A stretch of 64,000 nucleotides of DNA from an uncultured Bacteroides sp. (GCA_900551445.1 URWA01000002.1:62001-126000), one strand, 5' to 3'; positions 43,266 to 51,700 are shown, counted from the stretch's first letter. Translations and numbers: made by a program. The notes: generated from the letters alone by a model not told the origin.

Positions 43266-44111
43266 ATGAAGTTAATTCGAACAATCAGTGAGCTTCGCGC
43301 CGAACTGGATGCTTTCCGCAAGGCGGGAAAGACAATCGGGCTGGTTCCGACGATGGGAGCTTTGCATGCGGGACACGCTTCATTGGTGAAACGTGCCGTA
43401 GCTGAGAATGAAGTAGTGGTAGTCAGCGATTTTGTGAACCCTACCCAGTTTAACGACCAGAATGACCTTTTGAAATATCCGCGTACCTTGGAAGCGGATT
43501 GCGCGTTGCTGGAGAAATGTGGAGCTACGTTGGTGTTTGCTCCTTCGGTAGAAGAAATCTATCCGGAACCGGATACACGCCAGTTCAGCTATGCACCGCT
43601 TGACACGGTGATGGAAGGAAAATACCGTCCGGGCCATTTCAATGGAGTATGTCAGATTGTGAGCAAGCTGTTCTTGATTGTAGAGCCTGACCGGGCTTAC
43701 TTTGGTGAGAAAGACTTCCAGCAGCTGGCCATTATCCGTGAGATGGTACGTAAGTATCCTTTCGACATTCAGATTGTAGGCTGTCCGATTGTACGTGAAG
43801 AAGACGGCCTGGCCTTGAGCAGCCGCAATGCACGGCTCACTCCGGAACAGCGTAAGGAAGCGGTACAGATTTCCAGAGCGTTGTTTGCCAGCGTGGATTT
43901 CAGCAAATCACGGGTATTGCGCGAAACGAAAGAGTATGTGGAACAATGTATCCGCCGGGCACCGGGACTGGAACTGGAGTATTTCGAAATTGTCGACGGA
44001 AATACCTTGCAGCCGGTAAAGGCTTGGGACGAAAGCAATTACATTGTAGGTTGCATCACAGTATATTGCGGTGATGTACGTCTGATTGATAACATTAAAT
44101 ATAAAGGATAA
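43266..44111 (+). CDS. panC: Pantothenate synthetase
   Basis: Joins pantoate and beta-alanine with ATP to make pantothenate. The 281-residue product has LVPTMGALHAGHASLVKRA (the HIGH-like site), VVVSDFVNPTQFN, PGHFNGVCQIVSKLFLIVEPDRAYFGEKDFQQL and the KMSKS-like LALSSRNARLTPEQR. The start at 43266 (MKLIRTI) is preceded by AGGA. Earlier in-frame starts overlap the promoter box. panD follows after 3 nt, which supplies the beta-alanine substrate. Confidence 0.97.
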   Translation: MKLIRTISELRAELDAFRKAGKTIGLVPTMGALHAGHASLVKRAVAENEVVVVSDFVNPTQFNDQNDLLKYPRTLEADCALLEKCGATLVFAPSVEEIYPEPDTRQFSYAPLDTVMEGKYRPGHFNGVCQIVSKLFLIVEPDRAYFGEKDFQQLAIIREMVRKYPFDIQIVGCPIVREEDGLALSSRNARLTPEQRKEAVQISRALFASVDFSKSRVLRETKEYVEQCIRRAPGLELEYFEIVDGNTLQPVKAWDESNYIVGCITVYCGDVRLIDNIKYKG

Positions 44112-44114
44112 CGG

Positions 44115-44468
44115 ATGATGATGATTGAAGTGTTGAAATCGAAGCTTCATTGCGTAACGGTGACAGAAGCGAACCTGAACTACATGGGCAGCATTACGAT
44201 TGATGAAGATTTGATGGATGCGGCTAACCTGATTGCCGGCGAAAAAGTGCAGATTGTGGACAACAACAACGGAGAACGTTTTGAAACCTACATCATTAAA
44301 GGTGAACGTGGGTCTGGATGCATCTGCTTGAATGGAGCGGCGGCCCGTAAGGTGCAGGTGGGTGATGTGGTGATTATCATGTCGTATGCCCTGATGGACT
44401 TTGAGGAAGCTAAAACCTTCAAGCCGACCGTGGTGTTCCCGGATACGGCCACCAATCGTCTTCTGTAG
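44115..44468 (+). CDS. panD: Aspartate 1-decarboxylase proenzyme
   Basis: Makes beta-alanine from aspartate using a pyruvoyl group formed by self-cleavage. The 117-residue product has the cleavage site YMGSITID (Gly-Ser bond near residue 25) and the conserved NGAAARKVQVGDVVIIMSYA. ATG codons at 44115, 44118 and 44121 are all possible starts. It completes a panC-panD operon closed by a strong terminator. Confidence 0.97.
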   Translation: MMMIEVLKSKLHCVTVTEANLNYMGSITIDEDLMDAANLIAGEKVQIVDNNNGERFETYIIKGERGSGCICLNGAAARKVQVGDVVIIMSYALMDFEEAKTFKPTVVFPDTATNRLL

Positions 44469-44490
44469 AATTTATATCGAACCTGAAATA

Positions 44491-44538
44491 AAAGAGCGGT
44501 GCCGGAAGAGAAATCTTACTTTTCCGGCACCGCTCTTT
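44491..44538. terminator. Terminator of panC-panD, possibly bidirectional
   Basis: A 17-bp perfect stem AAAGAGCGGTGCCGGAA/TTCCGGCACCGCTCTTT, 14-nt loop and T runs on both strands. Array 2 begins 35 nt beyond it. Confidence 0.93.
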
Positions 44539-44573
44539 TTTATTCATTTTCAGGCATTTGGACGTGTGTAAAA

Positions 44574-44699
44574 AAACGCAAGTACGTTTGCTCAAAAACG
44601 CTTCGGCGTTTTAGGGCAAACGCCTTTGCGTTTTAATCAAAACGTACTTGCGTTTCAGGTAAAACGTCAAAGCGTTTTCCTCCAAACGCCTTTGCGTTT
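44574..44699. repeat. Palindromic repeat array 2: six 16-bp units at 22-bp period
   Basis: Units start at 44574, 44596, 44618, 44640, 44662 and 44684, each AAACG-N6-CGTTT. Central hexamers are CAAGTA, CTTCGG, CCTTTG, TACTTG, TCAAAG and CCTTTG. The spacers are exactly 6 nt (GCTCAA, TAGGGC, TAATCA, CAGGTA, TCCTCC). Unit 1 is the exact reverse complement of unit 4, and unit 5 is identical to unit 3 of array 1. The array fills the gap between the panD terminator and the trpB stop codon, which is 18 nt away. Confidence 0.95.
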
Positions 44700-44717
44700 T
44701 TTTCGGGCTTCCAAAAT

Positions 44718-46091
44718 TTACTTCAAATCCACCTGTGGCACATCCTCAAGACTTTTTTCAATGTCTTCTTCCGTCAGGGAATAGTTGGTCAGGTTGCCCG
44801 ACAGATACTGGTCGTAAGCGCTCATGTCAATCAGTCCATGACCTGACAGGTTGAAGAGGATGACCTTTTCCTCGCCCGTTTTCTTGCACTTTTCAGCCTC
44901 CTGAATGGTGGCGGCAATGGCGTGGCAAGATTCCGGTGCCGGAATAATACCTTCAGCCTGGGCAAACAAACAGCCAGCCTTGAAGGTGTCGAGCTGTTCG
45001 ATGTCGACCGCTTCCATCAGGTGGTCTTTCATCAGTTGGGAAACGATGACACCTGCCCCGTGGTAGCGGAGACCTCCGGCATGAATGTTGGCCGGGGTGA
45101 AGTTGTGTCCCAGGGTGAACATCGGCAACAGCGGTGTATAGCCGGCTTCGTCGCCGAAGTCATATTCAAATTTTCCGCGTGTCAGTTTCGGGCAGGAAGC
45201 CGGTTCGGCGGCGATATAGCGTGTTTTCTTTCCTTCCAGGATGGTGTGGCGCATGAACGGGAAGCTGATGCCTCCAAAGTTGGAACCTCCTCCGAAGCAT
45301 CCGATAATGATGTCGGGATATTCTCCGGCCATTGCCATCTGCTTTTCAGCTTCCAGTCCGATAACCGTCTGGTGCAGGGTTACATGGCTCAATACAGAAC
45401 CGAGGGTGTATTTACAGTTCGGGGTGGTACGTGCCAGTTCGATGGCTTCCGAGATGGCAGTACCCAGTGAGCCTTGATGATTCGGATATTTAGTCAGGAT
45501 ATTTTTCCCGGCACGGGTAGACATGGAGGGAGAAGGAGTGACCTGTGCTCCAAAGGTCTGCATGATGCTGCGGCGGTAAGGTTTCTGTTCGTAGCTGATT
45601 TTTACCTGATAAACGGCGGCTTCCAGTCCGAATACCTTGGCGGCGTATGCCAGTGCGGCTCCCCATTGTCCGGCTCCTGTTTCGGTCGTGATGTTCGTCA
45701 CCCCTTCCTTCTTGCAGTAGTAGGCCTGTGCCAGTGCCGAGTTCAACTTGTGTGAACCGATGGGGCTGACGCTTTCGTTCTTGAAATAGATATGGGCAGG
45801 TGTTCCCAGTGCCTTTTCCAGTCCGTAGGCACGTACCAGCGGGGTGCTGCGGTAGTATTTGTACATTTCTCTCACCTCTTCCGGAATCTCAATCCAAGTG
45901 TCTGTCTGGTTCAGTTCCTGATGGCAGAGTTCTTTGGCAAAAATCGGATAAAGGTCTTCCGGTTTCAAAGGTTCTTTGGTGGCCGGGTTCAGTGGCGGCA
46001 TGGGTTTGTTCACCATGTCGGCTTGAATGTTATACCAATATTTTGGTATTTCATCTTCAGGTAAGATGAATCTTTTCTGTCTGTTGCTCAT
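44718..46091 (-). CDS. trpB: TrpB2-type tryptophan synthase beta-like enzyme
   Basis: A PLP enzyme that makes tryptophan from indole and serine. The 457-residue product is of the longer TrpB2 kind, with an extended N-terminus. It has the PLP lysine in GSHKLNSALAQAYYCK, ETGAGQWG, the phosphate-binding CFGGGSNFGG and the C-terminal LFNLSGHGLIDMSAYDQYL. No trpA or other trp gene is near, as is common for TrpB2, which may salvage free indole. A gut Bacteroides could use it on environmental indole; that is inference. A TATTTTTG box lies at 46119-46126. Confidence 0.93.
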   Translation of the reverse strand: MSNRQKRFILPEDEIPKYWYNIQADMVNKPMPPLNPATKEPLKPEDLYPIFAKELCHQELNQTDTWIEIPEEVREMYKYYRSTPLVRAYGLEKALGTPAHIYFKNESVSPIGSHKLNSALAQAYYCKKEGVTNITTETGAGQWGAALAYAAKVFGLEAAVYQVKISYEQKPYRRSIMQTFGAQVTPSPSMSTRAGKNILTKYPNHQGSLGTAISEAIELARTTPNCKYTLGSVLSHVTLHQTVIGLEAEKQMAMAGEYPDIIIGCFGGGSNFGGISFPFMRHTILEGKKTRYIAAEPASCPKLTRGKFEYDFGDEAGYTPLLPMFTLGHNFTPANIHAGGLRYHGAGVIVSQLMKDHLMEAVDIEQLDTFKAGCLFAQAEGIIPAPESCHAIAATIQEAEKCKKTGEEKVILFNLSGHGLIDMSAYDQYLSGNLTNYSLTEEDIEKSLEDVPQVDLK

Positions 46092-46118
46092 AATTGCTTA
46101 CTTTTTTTAAGGTTTTGC

Positions 46119-46126
46119 CAAAAATA
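46119..46126 (-). promoter_or_regulatory. -7 box of the TrpB2 gene
   Basis: Minus-strand TATTTTTG, 28 nt before the ATG. Confidence 0.55.
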
Positions 46127-46242
46127 TGGAAATAAATGATAACAAACAACTCATTTTGCTTTTTTCTTATCACCTTTTTATTTCCGGCTCCGGATTCAGG
46201 CAGATTTCTGGTATCGGGAGTGTAAGTATATGGATTTTTCCA

Positions 46243-46250
46243 TACATTTG
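46243..46250 (+). promoter_or_regulatory. -7 box of trkH-trkA
   Basis: TACATTTG, 27 nt before the trkH start at 46278. Confidence 0.6.
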
Positions 46251-46277
46251 TAGCCGTAGCTCAAAACGAGACGAGAG

Positions 46278-48107
46278 ATGGATTATTGGGAACGACTTTA
46301 TTTATATAAGAAGAAGCTGCTGGTGCCACGCATCAACCGGTTGCTCAATTGGGTAATGGGAGTGAATTTCCTGTGTGGGATGGTTTTCCTGCTCACCATC
46401 GTGTATGAATATGGTTTCCGGATTTCAGCAGGAGAACAGACAGTGGTGCATGGGGTGTATCATGCGGTCTGGATTGTTTACCTGCTGACCACTACCTTGC
46501 AGATTCTGTTCCGGCAGGAAGATTCTCCGTTCAAGTTCACACCCTGGACTTGGATACTGACCGTGTTGCTTTATCTCACCTTGCTGCCTGTCATTTTCAA
46601 GAAGCCGGAAGAGACTACGGGCGTATATTGGGTATGGGTTTTCTTTCATCATACATATTACAAGGGAGCGGTGTTGTTGTTGCTTTCGTTCTCTCAGCTT
46701 TCGGGCATCCTGGTCCGGCTGCTGGGCAAGCGCACCAACCCGTCGTTGATTCTGGCCGGCAGTTTCCTGGTCTTCATTCTGGTGGGAACGGGGCTGCTGA
46801 TGTTGCCTCGCGCCACTTATCAGGGAATATCCTTCATTGATGCCTTGTTCACCGCGACCAGTGCCACTTGTGTGACGGGGCTGGTCAGTGTGGATGTACC
46901 TTCCACCTTTACGCTGGAGGGGCAGGTGCTGATTATTCTGCTGATTCAAATCGGCGGTCTGGGCGTGATGACGCTGACCAGCTTTTTCGCCATGTTCTTC
47001 ATGGGAAACACTTCGCTCTACAACCAGCTGATGGTGGGCGACATGATCAGTTCCAATTCGTTGAACTCCCTTTTATCTACTTTATTATATATATTGGGAT
47101 TCACGCTGGCCATCGAAGGGGCCGGGATGGCCGTTATCTGGTTCAGCATCCATGATACGCTGGGGATGAATTTGCGGGAAGAACTCTTTTTCTCGGCCTT
47201 TCATTCGGTGTCGGCTTTCTGTAATGCCGGCTTTTCCACTTTGCCGGGTGGAATGAGCAACCCGGCGGTCATGCAGCAACACAATTTGCTCTATATCACT
47301 TTAGGGCTGCTCATTGCGTTGGGAGGAATCGGTTTCCCGATATTGGTCAACCTCTATGAAACAGTGGCCTACTATCTGGGCTACTTGAAATGGCGGGTGT
47401 TGCATCGTGCGGGGCGATTCCGTAAGAAAGTGCATCTGTATAACCTGAACACCAAGATTGTGCTGGTGGCCACGGGTATCCTGCTGGTGGGAGGTACACT
47501 GGTCATCGCGGCCTTGGAATGGAACCACTCGTTTGCCGGGATGCCGGTGCTGGATAAGTGGGTGCATGCTTTCTTCAATTCGTCCTGTCCCCGTACGGCA
47601 GGTTTTGCCAGTGTGAGCCTTACTTCTCTTTCTATGCAAACCCTGCTGCTCATGATTGTACTGATGGTGATTGGAGGGGGCACGCAGTCTACGGCTGGCG
47701 GTGTGAAGGTGAATGTGTGTGCCGTGGTGCTGATTAACCTGTGGGCGGTGATACGCGGTGCCGACCGGGTGACCATTTTGCGGAGGGAACTTTCGCACGA
47801 TTCCATCCGGCGTTCCAATGCGGCCATGATGCTCTATTTGTTCCTGGCTTTCATAGCTATTTTTGCGTTGAGTATGTTAGAGCCGCAAGCCGGCCTGCTG
47901 GCGGTGACCTTTGAATGTGTGTCGGCATTGAGCACCGTGGGGTCCAGTCTGAACCTGACGCCTACGCTGGGCGATACCAGCAAACTGCTGGTTATCCTGC
48001 TGATGTACGTAGGACGTGTGGGAGCATTTACCTTGCTCACCGGACTGGTGCGGCAGGAGAGAAAACGAAATTACAAATATCCGAGTGACAACATTATCAT
48101 CAACTGA
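46278..48107 (+). CDS. trkH: TrkH/KtrB-family potassium uptake channel subunit
   Basis: Membrane subunit of a potassium (or sodium-potassium) uptake system. The 609-residue product has an N-terminal extension with about four helices, then four membrane-pore-membrane repeats whose filter loops are visible: TSATCVTGL, SAFCNAGFST, SSCPRTAGFAS and SALSTVGSSLN, each with the selectivity Gly. The regulatory NAD-binding subunit gene follows after 3 nt, so they form a two-gene operon. Confidence 0.94.
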   Translation: MDYWERLYLYKKKLLVPRINRLLNWVMGVNFLCGMVFLLTIVYEYGFRISAGEQTVVHGVYHAVWIVYLLTTTLQILFRQEDSPFKFTPWTWILTVLLYLTLLPVIFKKPEETTGVYWVWVFFHHTYYKGAVLLLLSFSQLSGILVRLLGKRTNPSLILAGSFLVFILVGTGLLMLPRATYQGISFIDALFTATSATCVTGLVSVDVPSTFTLEGQVLIILLIQIGGLGVMTLTSFFAMFFMGNTSLYNQLMVGDMISSNSLNSLLSTLLYILGFTLAIEGAGMAVIWFSIHDTLGMNLREELFFSAFHSVSAFCNAGFSTLPGGMSNPAVMQQHNLLYITLGLLIALGGIGFPILVNLYETVAYYLGYLKWRVLHRAGRFRKKVHLYNLNTKIVLVATGILLVGGTLVIAALEWNHSFAGMPVLDKWVHAFFNSSCPRTAGFASVSLTSLSMQTLLLMIVLMVIGGGTQSTAGGVKVNVCAVVLINLWAVIRGADRVTILRRELSHDSIRRSNAAMMLYLFLAFIAIFALSMLEPQAGLLAVTFECVSALSTVGSSLNLTPTLGDTSKLLVILLMYVGRVGAFTLLTGLVRQERKRNYKYPSDNIIIN

Positions 48108-48110
48108 CGT

Positions 48111-48800
48111 ATGAAATATCTGATTATTGGTTTGGGGCATTATGGCGGTATGCTGGCAATGGAACTGACTGCCATGGGGCATGAAGTGGCAGGGGTCGAC
48201 AGCAACAGCCTGCATGTGGACAGTGTGAAAGACCGCATGGCGGCTTCGTTCGTGCTCGATGCTACGGACGAAACGGCCCTTTCCGTGCTGCCTTTAAAAA
48301 GCGTGGATGCCGCCATCGTGGCGATAGGTGACAATTTCGGGGCTTCGGTCCGTATTGTGTCGTTGCTGAAGAAGCTGAAGGTGAAACGTATCTATGCCCG
48401 GGCCGTCGATGAGGTACATAAGGCGGTGCTGGAGGCTTTTTCCATCGACCGTATCCTGACTCCCGAGCAGGATGCCGCCCGTTTGCTGGCGCAGCAGCTG
48501 GAACTGGACGGAGGGGCTGAACTGTTTCAGGTTGACGAAAACACGTATGTGTTTAAATTTGTGGTACCTTCCAAACTGGTAGGTTATCATTTGAATGAAC
48601 TGAACCTGGAGCAGGAGTTCGGCATCAAGCTGATATCGCTGATAAAGGGAAAACAGGTTCAGAACTTTCTGGGAATCTCCGTCTTTGAGCGTGAAATTTC
48701 GAATGCATTTCCGGAAGACTATGCCCTTCAGCAAGGCGACGGGCTGGTGTGCTACGGTCCCTATTCCCGTTTCATGCAGTTCTGGAAATCCGTCCGTTAG
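48111..48800 (+). CDS. trkA: TrkA/KtrA-family potassium uptake regulator
   Basis: Cytoplasmic RCK protein that gates the adjacent channel in response to nucleotides. The 229-residue product has the Rossmann start MKYLIIGLGHYGGMLAMEL, the acidic end of strand two in VAGVDSN, and a C-terminal TrkA-C domain (about 140-225). With one RCK module it is of the KtrA size rather than the double-module E. coli TrkA. The stop codon sits inside a hairpin shared with the convergent mltG gene. Confidence 0.93.
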   Translation: MKYLIIGLGHYGGMLAMELTAMGHEVAGVDSNSLHVDSVKDRMAASFVLDATDETALSVLPLKSVDAAIVAIGDNFGASVRIVSLLKKLKVKRIYARAVDEVHKAVLEAFSIDRILTPEQDAARLLAQQLELDGGAELFQVDENTYVFKFVVPSKLVGYHLNELNLEQEFGIKLISLIKGKQVQNFLGISVFEREISNAFPEDYALQQGDGLVCYGPYSRFMQFWKSVR

Positions 48801-48814
48801 GTAAGCCTAACGGA
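48793..48814. terminator. Hairpin holding both stop codons of trkA and mltG
   Basis: A 9-bp perfect stem TCCGTTAGG/CCTAACGGA with loop TAAG. The trkA stop (48798-48800) lies within one arm and the mltG stop (48807-48809) within the other. No proper T run follows, so termination is uncertain. Confidence 0.5.
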
Positions 48815-49832
48815 TGTTTCTCTTGTTCAGCGCTTGCTGGTAACGGCGTGCGTTCGCCTGGTGTTCGGCAAAGGTGACGGCGAAATTATGCGTGCCCGAG
48901 AAGTCTTCCTTGGCACACATGTAGAGATAGTCATGCTGTGCATGATTCAACACGCTTTCAATCCCCTGGATGGAAGCAATGCGGATAGGGCCGGGAGGAA
49001 GTCCGGTATGCTTGTAGGTGTTGTAGGGGCTGTCTGCCTCCAAGTGCTTGTGGAGGATACGGCGCAGACCGAATTCCTGCAAGCTGAATTTCACGGTGGG
49101 ATCGGCCTGTAGCGGCATGTCGGCTTGCAGGCGGTTCAGATAGAGTTCGGCCACCATGGGCATCTCTCCCCGGTTGGCAGTCTCTTCTTCCACGATGGAG
49201 GCGAGTGTGCTCACCTCTACCGGAGTCAGTCCGGCAGCCTTTGCCTTCGCTTTCCGCTCTTCGTTCCAGAAGCGGTTATATTCCTTTTTCATGCGTTGAA
49301 AAAAATCTTTCGTCTGCATGTTCCAGTACACCTCGTAGGTGTTCGGGATGAAGAGAGCCGGAAGCGTTTCGTAGGTGAATCCCAAAGAATCACAGAAACT
49401 GCTGTCGCACATTAGCGTGAAAATTTCCGTGGAGTCGGCCATGAGCTGGCGGTCCAGTGAATGTGCCAGGCGGTCCAGTGTGCGGACGCTGGGAATGGTT
49501 ACCTTTACCGGTGTCTGGTATCCGCTGCTCAGACGGCGGAACAGGGTCAGGGTGTTGGTCTGTGCATCGAAACGGTAAGCTCCGGTGTGAATATGCTTGT
49601 CATAAGACTTGAAGCGGGAAAGCATGCGGAAACCCGCTAGGTGCTTTCCATGCAGGTCATTCTGTATCTTGACATAGACCGAATCGGCGGTATCGTCGCC
49701 GTCAATATAAATAAAGGTAGGCTGCGTGAGGTGAAGCGGACGGTTGAACAGCAGGCAGAAAATGCTGATGATTCCCGCCAGAAGGATAGCCGCTATGACA
49801 GCCCAGACAATGATTCGTTTTTTAGTATGCAT
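48807..49832 (-). CDS. mltG: Endolytic peptidoglycan transglycosylase MltG
   Basis: Cleaves nascent glycan strands in the periplasm and sets their length. The 341-residue product has a short cytoplasmic basic N-terminus, one membrane helix (about 8-30, IIVWAVIAAILLAGIISIFC), a LysM-like region and the YceG domain with the catalytic Glu in LASIVEEETANRGEM, then DPTVKF and NTYKHTGLPPGPIRIAS. The start at 49832 is required by the -7 box at 49851-49858; the frame remains open further upstream. It diverges from the GH51 gene. Confidence 0.95.
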   Translation of the reverse strand: MHTKKRIIVWAVIAAILLAGIISIFCLLFNRPLHLTQPTFIYIDGDDTADSVYVKIQNDLHGKHLAGFRMLSRFKSYDKHIHTGAYRFDAQTNTLTLFRRLSSGYQTPVKVTIPSVRTLDRLAHSLDRQLMADSTEIFTLMCDSSFCDSLGFTYETLPALFIPNTYEVYWNMQTKDFFQRMKKEYNRFWNEERKAKAKAAGLTPVEVSTLASIVEEETANRGEMPMVAELYLNRLQADMPLQADPTVKFSLQEFGLRRILHKHLEADSPYNTYKHTGLPPGPIRIASIQGIESVLNHAQHDYLYMCAKEDFSGTHNFAVTFAEHQANARRYQQALNKRNIR

Positions 49833-49850
49833 GTGGAATAATTTTGGGTG

Positions 49851-49858
49851 CAAAAGTA
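49851..49858 (-). promoter_or_regulatory. -7 box of mltG
   Basis: Minus-strand TACTTTTG, 19 nt before the mltG ATG. Confidence 0.6.
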
Positions 49859-49913
49859 GTAAGAAAACTTTGTATCTGGTATCGGGAAAAGGAAAAGAAT
49901 GTTCAAATTTCCT

Positions 49914-49942
49914 TTTGAAAGTAGAAAATTTTTCTACTTTTG
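49914..49942 (+). promoter_or_regulatory. GH51 promoter with embedded palindromic operator
   Basis: TTTG (49914-49917) and TACTTTTG (49935-49942) form the promoter. A perfect palindrome with 11-bp arms, AAAGTAGAAAA and TTTTCTACTTT around one T (49918-49940), fills the spacer and covers most of the -7 box. This is the position expected for a repressor site. Confidence 0.55.
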
Positions 49943-49972
49943 TGGAGTAAAAACGACAGAAAATTACTAAGT

Positions 49973-51511
49973 ATGAAAAATGCAATTCTAGGGTTGGCTC
50001 TTTTTGCCGCAATGCCTTTGTTTGCCCAACAGAAGGCGACTGTGACTGTTCATCCGGAACAGGGAAAACAAATCATCAACAAAGAAATTTATGGCCAGTT
50101 TGCCGAACACCTCGGTACCTGTATCTATGGCGGATTGTGGGTAGGAGAAGATTCTCCGATACCGAACATCAACGGCTACCGCAAGGATGTGTTCGAGGCC
50201 TTGAAGGCATTGAAAGTGCCGGTACTCCGCTGGCCGGGAGGATGTTTTGCCGATGAATATCACTGGATGGACGGTATTGGTCCGCGTGAAAAACGTCCGC
50301 GCATGGTCAACAACAACTGGGGTGGTACCGTGGAAGACAACAGTTTTGGTACACACGAATTCCTGAACCTGTGTGAAATGCTGGGATGTGAACCTTACAT
50401 CAGCGGAAACGTAGGTAGCGGAAGTGTGGAAGAAATGGCCAAGTGGGTGGAATATATGACCTCCGAGCAGGGAAGCCCGATGGCGAAACTGAGAAAGGAA
50501 AACGGACGCGAAAAGCCGTGGAAGGTGAAATATTTCGGTGTAGGAAATGAAAGCTGGGGCTGCGGGGGCAGCATGCGTCCGGAATATTATTCCGATTTGT
50601 ATCGCCGTTATTCCACTTATTGCCGCAATTACAACGGTAACCGTCTTTTCAAGATTGCCAGTGGAGCCAGCGATTATGACTACAACTGGACGGAAGTGCT
50701 GATGAAGAACATCGGACATCGTATGGATGGCATCTCTTTACATTATTATACGGTGCTGGGTTGGAGCGGCAGCAAGGGTTCAGCCACAAAATTCAACGAC
50801 GAAGATTATTACTGGACGGTAGGCAAGTGTCGCGAAATAGAAGATGTGCTCAAACGTCACATTGCCATCATGGACAAATATGACCCGAAGAAGCAGATTG
50901 GGTTGATGGTCGATGAATGGGGAACCTGGTGGGACGAAGAGCCGGGTACCGTCAGCGGTCATCTTTATCAGCAGAACACGCTGCGTGATGCGTTCGTCGC
51001 TTCTTTGAGTCTGGATATTTTCCATAAGTACACCGACCGTATAAAGATGACAAACATTGCACAGGTGGTCAATGTGCTTCAGTCTATGATTCTGACAAAG
51101 GGCGATAAGATGGTGCTCACACCGACGTATTATGTGTTCCAGATGTATAATGTACATCAGGATGCCACTTACTTGCCGCTGGACTTGCAGTGTGAACGGA
51201 AAATCGTACGCGACGACCGCATTGTGCCGATGGTCAGTGCTACCGCTTCCCGCAACAAGGACGGAGTGATTCACGTATCCTTGTCGAACATTGACTTGAA
51301 AGAGTCGCAGGACATCACGCTGACCTTGGGCGATGTGAAAGCCAAATCGGTGACCGGTCGTATTCTGACCTCCGATAAGATAGACGATTATAATACGTTT
51401 GAACAGCCTGACAAGGTGAAACTGGCCGATTTCAAAGGTGCCAAACTGACCAAGAACGGGTTGGAAATCCAATTGCCGGCCAAATCTATCGTAACGCTGG
51501 AAATTAAGTAA
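49973..51511 (+). CDS. Secreted GH51 alpha-L-arabinofuranosidase
   Basis: Releases terminal arabinofuranose from arabinan or arabinoxylan. The 512-residue product has signal peptide MKNAILGLALFAAMPLFA and the GH51 barrel: EIYGQFAEHLGTCIYGGLW, LRWPGGCFADEYHWMDGIGPREKRP, the acid/base Glu in GVGNESWGCGG and the nucleophile Glu in VDEWGTWW, followed by a C-terminal beta-domain. The signal peptide indicates periplasmic action. The frame is open further upstream, but the promoter box ends at 49942, so the start is 49973. The tandem GH43 enzyme at 20.5 kb may act on the same polymers. Confidence 0.95.
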   Translation: MKNAILGLALFAAMPLFAQQKATVTVHPEQGKQIINKEIYGQFAEHLGTCIYGGLWVGEDSPIPNINGYRKDVFEALKALKVPVLRWPGGCFADEYHWMDGIGPREKRPRMVNNNWGGTVEDNSFGTHEFLNLCEMLGCEPYISGNVGSGSVEEMAKWVEYMTSEQGSPMAKLRKENGREKPWKVKYFGVGNESWGCGGSMRPEYYSDLYRRYSTYCRNYNGNRLFKIASGASDYDYNWTEVLMKNIGHRMDGISLHYYTVLGWSGSKGSATKFNDEDYYWTVGKCREIEDVLKRHIAIMDKYDPKKQIGLMVDEWGTWWDEEPGTVSGHLYQQNTLRDAFVASLSLDIFHKYTDRIKMTNIAQVVNVLQSMILTKGDKMVLTPTYYVFQMYNVHQDATYLPLDLQCERKIVRDDRIVPMVSATASRNKDGVIHVSLSNIDLKESQDITLTLGDVKAKSVTGRILTSDKIDDYNTFEQPDKVKLADFKGAKLTKNGLEIQLPAKSIVTLEIK

Positions 51512-51637
51512 CCTGATTATAGTTCCTTTGACTTGGTGAAGTTGAAGGAGTGTAAATTGTTGGAAATAAGCTGGATATCGTCTTCTGAATCAATCGTCTT
51601 CTTTTTGCGGTTGGGCTTCGGAAGGCGATATTCTGCT

Positions 51638-51700
51638 TTTGTAATATGTTTGTAACAGGGTGTTACATTTTCTTTAAGTGGATGACATCTGTTTGTAATA
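51638..51700 (+). promoter_or_regulatory. Pho-box-like repeats upstream of the porin-pst operon
   Basis: TGTAATA (51640-51646) and TGTAACA (51651-51657) are direct repeats with an 11-bp period, the spacing used by PhoB/PhoP boxes. TGTAACA also pairs with TGTTACA (51661-51667) as a perfect 7-bp inverted repeat. A further TGTAATA lies at 51694-51700. A -7-like GACCTTTG follows at 51710-51717. Use by a phosphate regulator is inferred. Confidence 0.4.
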
